Positions 34,837 to 42,267 of a stretch of 64,000 nt of DNA are shown in pieces. The notes beneath the pieces were generated by a model. The model saw only the letters and a program-made list of their open reading frames with translations, ran no database searches and had not been told where the DNA came from. Origin of the DNA: Desulfuromonadales bacterium (GTDB lineage: Bacteria; Desulfobacterota; Desulfuromonadia; Desulfuromonadales; JAGXHI01); NCBI GenBank assembly GCA_024636295.1, contig JAGXHI010000056.1, forward strand, positions 79,102 through 143,101, given 5' to 3'. The position numbers were made by a program, and so were the translations under genes. Each line of letters starts with the position of its first letter. Positions within the stretch are counted from its first letter, which is position 1.

Positions 34837-34998
34837 ATGAAAACGGAAAATATACATTCAGATCCATTCATAAGGGCTTACAGAGCCGGAGCATTTACCG
34901 CTATCGGAATCATCGGGTTCTCAACCTTCTCCTTTGCCCTCTGGTCGTTGACCTGTCTGGGGAGCGCCTGTCTGAATGCAATTTTAGGCTTTATCTGA
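34837..34998 (+). CDS. 53-residue single-pass membrane protein, B family (B2)
   Basis: The ATG at 34837 follows GAAAGAAAGG; an in-frame start 66 bp upstream would overlap A2. It has MKTENI, YRAG, one helix and LWSLTCLGSACLN. It is the second B copy of the array, 46 bp after A2. Confidence 0.8.
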   Translation: MKTENIHSDPFIRAYRAGAFTAIGIIGFSTFSFALWSLTCLGSACLNAILGFI

Positions 34999-35131
34999 AA
35001 AAAACCTACAAACCAACGGAAGAAGGTATGAACTCAAGAAAATTGGTGAAAAAAGGAAGAAGATAAGAAGGATTTTTTTTGTCCTCGTCTCCAAACAGTC
35101 CATGAAATCGGACTTTTGGAAAGGAAGAGAA

Positions 35132-35917
35132 ATGGCTGAAGGTGAAGGGCGGCAGGTCGGAAAAATCGGAAAAGAGGATATTTTCTGCCCCTTCTGCGGA
35201 AATTCCAGAATTTATCTTTTAGGGGATGGAAGGCGCAGTTGTGGCGCATGTCGGAAGAAATTCACCCCGGGGCCGAGAAAACAACGCCTGCCCGAAGACC
35301 TCCATCAGGATATCATTCGCGAATTCTGGCAAATGTCTACCGCTGAGCATGGGGCGAATATTCTCGGGCTGAACCGCAAAACGATGCAGAGGCATTACTC
35401 GGCTCTGCGTTCACTGATGGCGGAGGAAAACAGAAGAGCTCTGGAAAAATGGCTGAAAGAAATGAGTCAAAGGGAGGCCGGGGAGCCAATCCCGCCGGAA
35501 CGAGGTTTCTGCCCTTGCATTCCAGATAACCTGAAGGTTTTCTGCATGGTTGCGGATCGGCAGAGAATATTCGTTCTTTTCCCAAATGAGGTCCGCCTGA
35601 TGGAACGTTGCTCCATTCCCGGCCATCTGCCCTGCGCTTCGATTTATGCCGGGAGCCCGGCAAGTCGAAGGGGACTTGTCCTCGATGATTTTCATCAGCA
35701 GATACCCAGATCCGGTTCTCTTGTGAACAAAGAGGGGCCCGGGATGCTGGGGCACTTCTGGATCTTTTCCAAATACAGGCTTAAGAGGTATCGGGGAGGG
35801 GTAAAGAGAAATTTCGAGCTGTTTATACGAGAGATGGAGTTCAGATTCAACTGCCAGACGGAGGGAAAAGGATGCGAATGGCTGGTCGAACTGCATCAAG
35901 GCGGAACCATTACATGA
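35132..35917 (+). CDS. IS1595/ISXO2-type transposase-derived protein, catalytic core degenerate
   Basis: 261 residues from the ATG at 35132 (AAAGGAAGAG upstream). Residues ~14-45 form a zinc ribbon (CPFCGNSRIYLLGDGRRSCGACRKKF). Residues ~50-100 form a helix-turn-helix (EFWQMSTAEHGANILGLNRKTMQRHY). The C-terminus keeps the IS1595 signature HFWIFSKYRLKRYRGG...FIREMEFRFN. Where active transposases have the catalytic Asp (IYTD-type) this protein has IYAG, and the spacing between acidic residues is shortened. No terminal inverted repeats or target duplications were seen. It sits inside the cytochrome operon, 19 bp before the CbcL-like gene. It is probably a domesticated DNA-binding protein. A decaying insertion is the alternative. 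Confidence 0.7.
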   Translation: MAEGEGRQVGKIGKEDIFCPFCGNSRIYLLGDGRRSCGACRKKFTPGPRKQRLPEDLHQDIIREFWQMSTAEHGANILGLNRKTMQRHYSALRSLMAEENRRALEKWLKEMSQREAGEPIPPERGFCPCIPDNLKVFCMVADRQRIFVLFPNEVRLMERCSIPGHLPCASIYAGSPASRRGLVLDDFHQQIPRSGSLVNKEGPGMLGHFWIFSKYRLKRYRGGVKRNFELFIREMEFRFNCQTEGKGCEWLVELHQGGTIT

Positions 35918-35936
35918 AACCGAAGAGGAGTGGGAG

Positions 35937-37931
35937 ATGAAAATCTGGCGTCTTTTACCTGTTGTGCTGCTGTTGTGGGTTGGCGTGTCGGCGGCCGAGG
36001 CCCGAACCGGCCTGGTTCCCGACCCGGGCACCTGCCTGGAGTGCCATGAGGGCGTCGTCGACGCGGATGGATTCGCGGAATCCGTCCACGCGCGCAATGG
36101 CTGCACGAGCTGCCACGTCGAAATCACCGATCTCGACCGCCACATGGAGGGCGAAATCGCGATTGGGGAGGTTAACTGCGCTCGCTGTCACGACACCGAA
36201 GCGGTGGAGCATTTCGCCGGTATCCATGGTGAGATGGGCATGGGCTGCACGGAATGTCATACCGATATTCACGTCCGGCAACTCTGGGATGGAAAAAAGG
36301 AAACCGCAGTAGCCACCTGCATGCAGTGCCATGAAGCGGATGATTATCAGAATTCCGTTCACGCGCAGTCTTTGTTTGCGGGAAACGAAGATGCGCCGGC
36401 CTGTCACGACTGTCATGGACTTCACACGGCACGGGCGACCGTCGGACGAACGGACCGGGAAGCGGGTGCCTTTCGGTCCGAGGCATGCATCCAGTGCCAC
36501 CAGAATGAGGAACTCATGGCCGAAAACGGCGTGTATCCCCATGCGGTGGAAACGTACCTGGAGAGCTATCACGGAAAAAGCTACGTTCTCGGTTTTCCGG
36601 AAAGGGCGGCGGGATGCGCGGACTGCCACGGGGCGCATGGCGTGCTGCCGGAAGAAGATCCGGCGTCCACCCTCCATGGTGAAAATCGCGTCGAAACCTG
36701 CGGGTCCTGCCATCCTGGGGCAACCCTGCAATTTACGAAATTCTTCGCCCATGGCGATCATTCGGACAGTGAGCATTATCCCATTCTCTACTGGACCTTT
36801 CTGGGAATGACCGGGCTCCTGATAGGGACCTTCGGAATCTTCTGGCTGCATACTCTTTTCTGGATGTTCCGCGGATTCGTTGAAAATCGTCAGAAAATCA
36901 AATTCCGGATGCAAGAGCCGGAAACCGAAGAAATTGTCATGGAAGCGGCTTTTGCGGGATCGGATGAAGGGACCGGAGCGAGACCGATGATCATGCAGTC
37001 GGTCGCAGTGCAGGACAGCCCCGGAATGGTGGCCGCCGGGCCGACAATGACGGCGGGTGCGCATGCCGTCGTGGACAATCCGCACAAGCTGTACAGGCGG
37101 TTCGAAATGAGACACATTCTGCTGCACCTGACGGTCATCATCAGCTTTCTCGGTCTGTCCCTGACCGGCCTGCCCCTGAAGTTCAGCGCTGAACCCTGGG
37201 CCAAAGCAATGATGTCCTTCTACGGCGGCGTCTACTACGCAGGTTTGATTCATCGAGCATGTGCCATCCTGACCTTCTACTACTTCCTCGGGGCACTGAT
37301 CATGAGCGTTGATTTTCTGTTTGTCCGCAAGGACGTGAGAACCATCGGAGGCCACCGCGCGCACTGGTTGCAGCGGCTCTTCGGCCCCGACTCCCTCATG
37401 CCGAATTTCAAGGATCTGCGCGATATCCAGGGAATGATCCGGTGGTTTTTCTTCCGGGGGCCCAAGCCGACCTTTGAAAGATGGACCTATTGGGAGAAAT
37501 TCGACTTCCTGGCGGTCTTCTGGGGGATGTTTGCCATCGGCGGCTCGGGGCTGCTCCTCTGGTTTCCCGAATTATTCGGAAGCTTTCTCCCCGGCTGGAT
37601 GTTCAATGTGGCCACCATTGTCCATTCGGATGAGGCCCTTCTGGCCACCGGCTTTATTTTCACGGTCCACTTTTTCAATACCCATGGACGCCCGGAAAAG
37701 TTCCCCATGGATTTCGTCATTTTCAATGGTGAAATGAGCAAGGAGGAATTCATCGAGGAACGGGGCGATCAGTGGAAGCGGTACGAGCAGCTGGGGATGA
37801 CCGAAGATTTCGAGGTGACAAGGCCGAGCGGAGTTCTCTACGACTTCCTTTTTAAGGGGTTTGGATTCCTGGCGCTGTTCACCGGTCTGGGACTTGCTTT
37901 CCTGATGTTCCTGGCTTTTGTAAGAGGATAG
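35937..37931 (+). CDS. nine-haem cytochrome c / cytochrome b fusion (CbcL-like quinol oxidoreductase)
   Basis: 664 residues. A signal peptide (RLLPVVLLLWVGVSAAEA) precedes a periplasmic domain with nine CXXCH sites: CLECH, CTSCH, CARCH, CTECH, CMQCH, CHDCH, CIQCH, CADCH and CGSCH. One helix follows near residue 290, then a C-terminal di-haem b domain (~385-660) of about five helices with His residues in HILLHLTVI, GLIHRACAI, ATIVHSDEALLATG and FTVHFFNTHG. This layout matches Geobacter CbcL, a menaquinol-oxidising inner-membrane protein for low-potential acceptors; the family name is from memory. It is the main product of the operon from 33455. Confidence 0.88.
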   Translation: MKIWRLLPVVLLLWVGVSAAEARTGLVPDPGTCLECHEGVVDADGFAESVHARNGCTSCHVEITDLDRHMEGEIAIGEVNCARCHDTEAVEHFAGIHGEMGMGCTECHTDIHVRQLWDGKKETAVATCMQCHEADDYQNSVHAQSLFAGNEDAPACHDCHGLHTARATVGRTDREAGAFRSEACIQCHQNEELMAENGVYPHAVETYLESYHGKSYVLGFPERAAGCADCHGAHGVLPEEDPASTLHGENRVETCGSCHPGATLQFTKFFAHGDHSDSEHYPILYWTFLGMTGLLIGTFGIFWLHTLFWMFRGFVENRQKIKFRMQEPETEEIVMEAAFAGSDEGTGARPMIMQSVAVQDSPGMVAAGPTMTAGAHAVVDNPHKLYRRFEMRHILLHLTVIISFLGLSLTGLPLKFSAEPWAKAMMSFYGGVYYAGLIHRACAILTFYYFLGALIMSVDFLFVRKDVRTIGGHRAHWLQRLFGPDSLMPNFKDLRDIQGMIRWFFFRGPKPTFERWTYWEKFDFLAVFWGMFAIGGSGLLLWFPELFGSFLPGWMFNVATIVHSDEALLATGFIFTVHFFNTHGRPEKFPMDFVIFNGEMSKEEFIEERGDQWKRYEQLGMTEDFEVTRPSGVLYDFLFKGFGFLALFTGLGLAFLMFLAFVRG

Positions 37932-37944
37932 AAGGAAATATGCT

Positions 37945-37970
37945 GAAGGGGGCCTGAGCGCCCCCTTCTT
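37945..37970 (+). terminator. probable terminator or processing hairpin
   Basis: GAAGGGGGC (37945-37953) and GCCCCCTTC (37960-37968) form a 9-bp stem, followed by only a short T-rich run. It may reduce expression of the 73-residue gene that follows. Confidence 0.55.
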
Positions 37971-37990
37971 CACCTGAAAGGAGAGAAGCA

Positions 37991-38212
37991 ATGCGCGAAT
38001 GGATTCTGGGTGGAACGGCACTGACAGTATATATCGTGGGCGGAATAGGGACTTTCGGAGGGCTCGCTCTTATCGGGTTCGCCCGTGGAAGTGACTTCTG
38101 GGGATGGGGAGAGGGTCACACGCTCGGCTACCTGTGCCTGGCGGTGGGATTGTGCCTTTCAATCATGGGGGTTCTGCTGATGCGCCTCTTCCGGAACAGG
38201 GAATTGAGCTGA
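37991..38212 (+). CDS. 73-residue two-pass membrane protein
   Basis: AAAGGAGAGAAG precedes the ATG. Two hydrophobic helices (TALTVYIVGGIGTFGGLALIGFA and TLGYLCLAVGLCLSIMGVLLM) flank a Gly/Trp-rich loop (GSDFWGWGEGH). I do not recognise a family. It is 59 bp after the CbcL-like gene and is a possible accessory membrane subunit. Its last 54 bp overlap the 3' end of the convergent TPR gene. Confidence 0.72.
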   Translation: MREWILGGTALTVYIVGGIGTFGGLALIGFARGSDFWGWGEGHTLGYLCLAVGLCLSIMGVLLMRLFRNRELS

Positions 38213-38878
38213 GACCGGAAATCGGTATCTGTAATAAAGCCTTTTGAAGAACGGAAGAACTTTCTTGCGCACCCATATCAGCAGCCAACCCAGGGGCGTT
38301 CCCCTTAGGCGCATTTCCTCAAGAAGATTTTTTCTCTCGGCGCGGGCATGTTCGTCTTTGGAATCGGCGGCGAGGGCGCATTCGAGATATTCCAGAGCCT
38401 CCTTTTCTCTCCCCAGCCTCGACAGGATCACTCCCTTGTTTCGAAGGGCGTGGACATTGGATCGGTCGAGGAGAAGCACCCGGTCAAAACAGGCCAGGGC
38501 GTCATGGTCGCGGCAGAGTTTAGCGAGAGAAACCCCCTTCTGACCGAGAGCCAGGATGCTGTCGTCATTCTGCTCAAGAGCACGGTCGAGATAATATAAT
38601 GCTTCTCCGGTCCGGCCCAGCCGGGACAGGAGAATTCCAAAGTCCGTAAGAATGAAATCCATTGCAGGCAGGCGGCTTGCGGCTTCCCGCATCAGCTTTT
38701 CACCCTTTCGGAGCCGTCCTTCCAGGCAGGCGGCCTCCCCCTCGAAGAAGAGGGCGAATCCATCATGGCCCGCCCCTCTGGCTTGCTCCGCAATACCCCG
38801 AGCCTTCAGAGCGGCACTGGTTTCATCCAGATCATTCAGCGCAAGGAAACTTTTTTCGTATTCGCCGAGATGAGACAT
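38159..38878 (-). CDS. tetratricopeptide-repeat protein
   Basis: 239 residues with at least four TPR units of ~34 residues, for example RTGEALYYLDRALEQND, RDHDALACFDRVLLLDRSN and REKEALEYLECALAADSKD. No signal peptide is visible, so it is probably cytoplasmic. A basic C-terminal segment follows (WVRKKVLPFFKRLYYRYRF). It would mediate protein contacts; the partner is unknown. The 3' end overlaps the convergent 73-residue gene by 54 bp. Confidence 0.82.
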   Translation of the reverse strand: MSHLGEYEKSFLALNDLDETSAALKARGIAEQARGAGHDGFALFFEGEAACLEGRLRKGEKLMREAASRLPAMDFILTDFGILLSRLGRTGEALYYLDRALEQNDDSILALGQKGVSLAKLCRDHDALACFDRVLLLDRSNVHALRNKGVILSRLGREKEALEYLECALAADSKDEHARAERKNLLEEMRLRGTPLGWLLIWVRKKVLPFFKRLYYRYRFPVSAQFPVPEEAHQQNPHD

Positions 38879-38959
38879 GCCCGGATTGTACCATTCAGGC
38901 AGGAAAAAGCGAAATAAAAAGAAGCAGTCGGGGACTTTCAGAGGTGACGTGAAGAGGGA

Positions 38960-40315
38960 TTATTGCGGATGAATCTCCATCTGCTTGAGCCACCGCCAGA
39001 CTGTTGTGCGATCCACATTAAGTTCCTGGGCGACCTGGCAGACTTTCCCCTCATGACGGTTCATGATCCGGTTTAAAGCGTCAATCGAGGGTCGTTTGCT
39101 GCGGTGGGAGACATCATTTGCCGATACGGCATGAGCTTTGACCAACTCCGGTGGAAGGTGTTCCACTTCAATTTCGTCCCCTCGGCAGAGAATCATGGAC
39201 CGTTCGATCACATTGTACAATTCCCGTACATTTCCCGGAAAATCATGACTCTGGATAATGCGGCAGGCTTCCGGGTGGATCCCTTCGATATTTTTTTTGA
39301 GGACCTTGTTGAAATGTGTACGGAAAAGATTCCCGAGAAGGGGGATGTCCTCCCGGCGCTGGCGAAGAGGTGGAATGTCAAGCGAAACGACCTTGATGCG
39401 GAAATAAAGATCTCGGCGAAATGAGCCGTTCGCAACCATCGATTCGAGGTTGCAGTTGGTAGCTGCGAGAAACCTTACATCGGCTTTTCTGGGATTTTTG
39501 GCGCCCAGAGGCTGGTATTCGTGATTTTCCAGAACCCTCAGCAGCTTTACCTGCAGTGGCAGGGGGAGATCTCCGATTTCATCCAGAAGAAGAGTCCCGC
39601 CTTCGGCCATTTCCAGACGTCCCGGGCGATTTTCCGTCGCATCGGTGTACGCCCCTTTTCGAACGCCGAAGATTTCCGCCTCCAGCAAAGGCTCGGGAAA
39701 AGCGCCGCAATTGACCACCACGAGAGGTCCGTCCCGACGGGAGCTCAACTGATGAAGGGCCCTGGCGAAGAGTTCCTTGCCGGCTCCGCTTTCACCCTGG
39801 ATGAGAACGGTTGCTTCGCTGTCCGCGATGTCCGGAAGAATTTCGAAAAGACGTCGCATGCCGGGATTGCGGCTTACTATGCCGCAAAAGGCATATTTTT
39901 CCGAAATCCGTACATCGGGAGAAGAGCTCCGTGAGAGATTTCGAAAAGTCTGGACGGCACCCAGCATTTTTCCGGTACCGGAAAAAAGGGGTGCTGCACT
40001 GACGGATACGGGGACTTTTCTGTTTTGACTGTTTTGGATATCGTATTCAGAGACTACGGGATGGCCTGAATCCATCGCCTCCTGGATTGGGCAGTCGCCA
40101 TCGCAGTTGAAAGAGCGAAACGCTTCAAAGCAGAATTTTCCGACAAGCTGCTCCATCGGAAACCCGGTGAGGTCTTCGGCGGCATGATTCGCGTAAGTAA
40201 TTCGGCGACTCCGGTCCACCGACAGGACCGCATCGGCGGCACATTCAAAAATAAGCTTCAGATCTTCTAATGGTTCGAATCGTTCCGGCATGGTGGAGGA
40301 GTTCCTCCTTTTCAT
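38960..40315 (-). CDS. sigma-54-dependent regulator with Cys-containing PAS domain, second paralogue
   Basis: 451 residues with the same layout as the regulator at 31271. The PAS domain has C-x8-C-x3-CP (CFEAFRSFNCDGDCP). The AAA+ domain has GESGAGKE, the loop GAYTDA and GGTLLLDEIGDLP. The Fis-type helix-turn-helix ends DRTTVWRWLKQM. The two are paralogues that flank the cytochrome operon from 33455. The recognition helices are nearly the same, so they may bind similar TTGCA-type sites. The gene lies alone on the minus strand. Confidence 0.87.
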   Translation of the reverse strand: MKRRNSSTMPERFEPLEDLKLIFECAADAVLSVDRSRRITYANHAAEDLTGFPMEQLVGKFCFEAFRSFNCDGDCPIQEAMDSGHPVVSEYDIQNSQNRKVPVSVSAAPLFSGTGKMLGAVQTFRNLSRSSSPDVRISEKYAFCGIVSRNPGMRRLFEILPDIADSEATVLIQGESGAGKELFARALHQLSSRRDGPLVVVNCGAFPEPLLEAEIFGVRKGAYTDATENRPGRLEMAEGGTLLLDEIGDLPLPLQVKLLRVLENHEYQPLGAKNPRKADVRFLAATNCNLESMVANGSFRRDLYFRIKVVSLDIPPLRQRREDIPLLGNLFRTHFNKVLKKNIEGIHPEACRIIQSHDFPGNVRELYNVIERSMILCRGDEIEVEHLPPELVKAHAVSANDVSHRSKRPSIDALNRIMNRHEGKVCQVAQELNVDRTTVWRWLKQMEIHPQ

Positions 40316-40404
40316 TGAAGAGGTGCTTGGAAAGGATTTATTTCAAGTACAGTATATGAAAAGGAATTTTAAATGTCAACTAAATGGGAAATTATAATTT
40401 ATAG

Positions 40405-40430
40405 GTAACGGCGTAACGGCGTAACGGCGT
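40405..40430. repeat. three tandem copies of GTAACGGC
   Basis: The 8-bp unit is repeated 3.25 times without change in the gap between atpE and the second sigma-54 regulator. Confidence 0.85.
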
Positions 40431-40446
40431 TCTGGGATTTCCACAA

Positions 40447-40484
40447 AAAAAGGGGGTGGTTCCCTCGGGAACCACCCCCTTTTT
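40447..40484. terminator. intrinsic terminator after atpE
   Basis: GGGGGTGGTTCC (40452-40463) pairs with GGAACCACCCCC (40468-40479), flanked by A-rich and T5 stretches. It has T-tracts on both strands. It ends the ATP synthase transcript on the minus strand. Confidence 0.9.
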
Positions 40485-40504
40485 CCGATAGCAAAAGACG
40501 AAAA

Positions 40505-40777
40505 TCAGCTAACGCCGAGCAGGCGCAGCACGTCTTCTTTGAAGGGATTGGCATAAAGAATGATCATGGCCACGACGAAGACGTAGATGGCGAGGGACTC
40601 GATCATGGCAAGGCCGATCATCATGGTGGTCAGGATTTTGCCGCTTGCGCCAGGATTGCGGGCGACACCTTCCACGGCTTTCTGAATGGCCAGACCCTGA
40701 CCGATACCGGTTCCGATAGAACCGATGCCCATGCCGATGCCGGCAGCTATTACGCACCAACCAAAGAAAAACTCCAT
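40505..40777 (-). CDS. atpE: F-type ATP synthase c subunit
   Basis: 90 residues forming the two-helix hairpin with the GIGQGLAIQKAVEGVARNPGA loop and the ion-binding Glu in AMIESLAIYVFV. The rotor ring carries the coupling ion. Gln in GIGQG, Glu-Ser in IES and Tyr four residues on match part of the Na+-ligand set known from Ilyobacter and Propionigenium; the usual Thr is Leu. Ion specificity is therefore open. It is the last gene of the atpZ-I-B-E unit. The F1 genes are not in the window. Confidence 0.95.
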   Translation of the reverse strand: MEFFFGWCVIAAGIGMGIGSIGTGIGQGLAIQKAVEGVARNPGASGKILTTMMIGLAMIESLAIYVFVVAMIILYANPFKEDVLRLLGVS

Positions 40778-40859
40778 GTGACAACTCCTTTTACTGCGGG
40801 TTTGTTTTTTTTCCTAAATAATATAGGACTGGATTCGCGGAGTGCGAATGGATATGCGA

Positions 40860-41552
40860 TCAGTGAACTTCTTCCAGCGCCCCGGCGATGTAGATCATGG
40901 CCAGGAGGGTAAAAACGAAAGCCTGAATGAAGGCGATCAGCACCCCCATGAGCATCATGGGAACCGGAAGCAGGAAAGGAACCAGGGCGAAAAAAATCAT
41001 CAGCACGATTTCATGTCCGTACATGTTGCCGAAAAGACGAAGAGAAAGCGAGAGGGGGCGTGCCAGATGACCGATAAATTCTATGATGAACATCAGCGGG
41101 GCCAGAACCAGCATGGGGCCCATGAAATGCTTCAGGTAAGCAATGCCATGTTCCTTGACCCCCACGATGTGAGTCATGGCGAACACGGTGAGAGCCAGAG
41201 CCGCGTTTGTGTTCAGGTTGGCTGTGGGAGGATAAAAACCCGGGATCAGCGCGATCAGGTTGGAAACCAGAATAAACAGCGCGAAGGTCGCGATCAGGGG
41301 AAAATAAGGTTTTCCCTTCGGACCCATGGTTTCTTCAATGAGGTTTTCGATGCCGGAAACCACCGCCTCCATGAAGTTCTGAATACCCGAGGGAACCATT
41401 TTAATGGAACGGGAAGCAAAAAAAGCAAGCACGATCAGGATCAGCATCACCAGCCAGGTGTAGGTGACATGCTCGCCCAGGAGAAAATCGAACCTGAATT
41501 GTTCTTTGAGCCACTGTTCGAGCCATTGAAGAATCAAGAATGGATGAGTCAT
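40860..41552 (-). CDS. atpB: F-type ATP synthase a subunit
   Basis: 230 residues and five to six membrane helices. The essential stator Arg is in [17 protein letters not shown], and the C-terminal helix contains [18 protein letters not shown]. It forms the ion half-channels next to the c ring. The gene lies 82 bp before atpE and 4 bp after atpI. Confidence 0.95.
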   Translation of the reverse strand: MTHPFLILQWLEQWLKEQFRFDFLLGEHVTYTWLVMLILIVLAFFASRSIKMVPSGIQNFMEAVVSGIENLIEETMGPKGKPYFPLIATFALFILVSNLIALIPGFYPPTANLNTNAALALTVFAMTHIVGVKEHGIAYLKHFMGPMLVLAPLMFIIEFIGHLARPLSLSLRLFGNMYGHEIVLMIFFALVPFLLPVPMMLMGVLIAFIQAFVFTLLAMIYIAGALEEVH

Positions 41553-41556
41553 GGGG

Positions 41557-41937
41557 TTACTGTCTCCTCGAAAAAAGCGACCGTTGCAGAGTGGCCCAGA
41601 AGATGTTGATTACTACTACCGAAAGTCCAACTATCAGGCCCAAGGGATGGACTTTCAAAATCCTGATGGCCACGAAAAGCGCTACTGCCAGTGCGCCCAA
41701 CCGTATGAAGTAGGAGAACCGGAAGCTTTTAGCGGAAGATTGAGACGGCTCCTGGAGCAGGTTGCGCAAGGAGCGGTGAAGCCACCAATAACCGATGATC
41801 GCCAGAATCCCCCCCGTTGCCACCCCGAGAGTGATCGAGAGGGATTGCCACGGAAGGCTCAGTAAGATCAGTCCGGCCAGGACGATCCAGTTGCGCCGTG
41901 CGATCTGCTCCGGCAGTTGCTCATCCGGATCCTTCAA
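41557..41937 (-). CDS. atpI: ATP synthase subunit I (AtpI-like)
   Basis: 126 residues with four membrane helices and no catalytic motif. Position and pattern ([21 protein letters not shown]) fit AtpI, which helps assemble the c ring or supplies Mg. It overlaps atpZ by 17 bp. Confidence 0.8.
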   Translation of the reverse strand: MKDPDEQLPEQIARRNWIVLAGLILLSLPWQSLSITLGVATGGILAIIGYWWLHRSLRNLLQEPSQSSAKSFRFSYFIRLGALAVALFVAIRILKVHPLGLIVGLSVVVINIFWATLQRSLFSRRQ

Positions 41938-42178
41938 TATCGTCCTGATTATTCTTCTGCTGACGGTCCAGTTCCCGCTTCGTCAGAATGAAAATATTAC
42001 GAAAACCCGAAACGATGCCGAGAAGCAGAAAGATAAGGGTCAGCCAGGGGGAGGTTCCCAGCCATTTGTCCAGGTAGTAGCCCATGGCCAGGCCGATGAG
42101 GGTCGCGGCCACCATGGATATGCCTACGCTGGATAAAAAGCCCAGCGATCTGATCAGTCTGCGGCGATCTTCACCCAC
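41921..42178 (-). CDS. atpZ: AtpZ/AtpI-like F0 assembly protein
   Basis: 85 residues with two helices (VGISMVAATLIGLAMGYYLDKWLGT and LTLIFLLLGIVSGFRNIF), typical of AtpZ (F0F1-ATPase subunit, Mg/Ca transport-like). It is the first gene of the F0 unit. The 3' end overlaps atpI by 17 bp. Confidence 0.82.
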   Translation of the reverse strand: MGEDRRRLIRSLGFLSSVGISMVAATLIGLAMGYYLDKWLGTSPWLTLIFLLLGIVSGFRNIFILTKRELDRQQKNNQDDIEGSG

Positions 42179-42267
42179 AAGGTCCTTTCGTGCGGTATGC
42201 GGCGGGTAAATAAACCCGAGTTAGATATCACAGGCCCGGAGGCCTGTCAACCGCTTTCTCCCCGGGT

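Noticed and set aside
35132..35917. An intact insertion sequence
   Set aside because: No terminal inverted repeats or target duplication were found around the gene. The catalytic Asp region is altered, and the gene is in operon order with its neighbours.
35955..37364. A 469-codon minus-strand frame
   Set aside because: It is the antisense of the nine-haem cytochrome; its His/Arg-rich product is a by-product of CXXCH codons.
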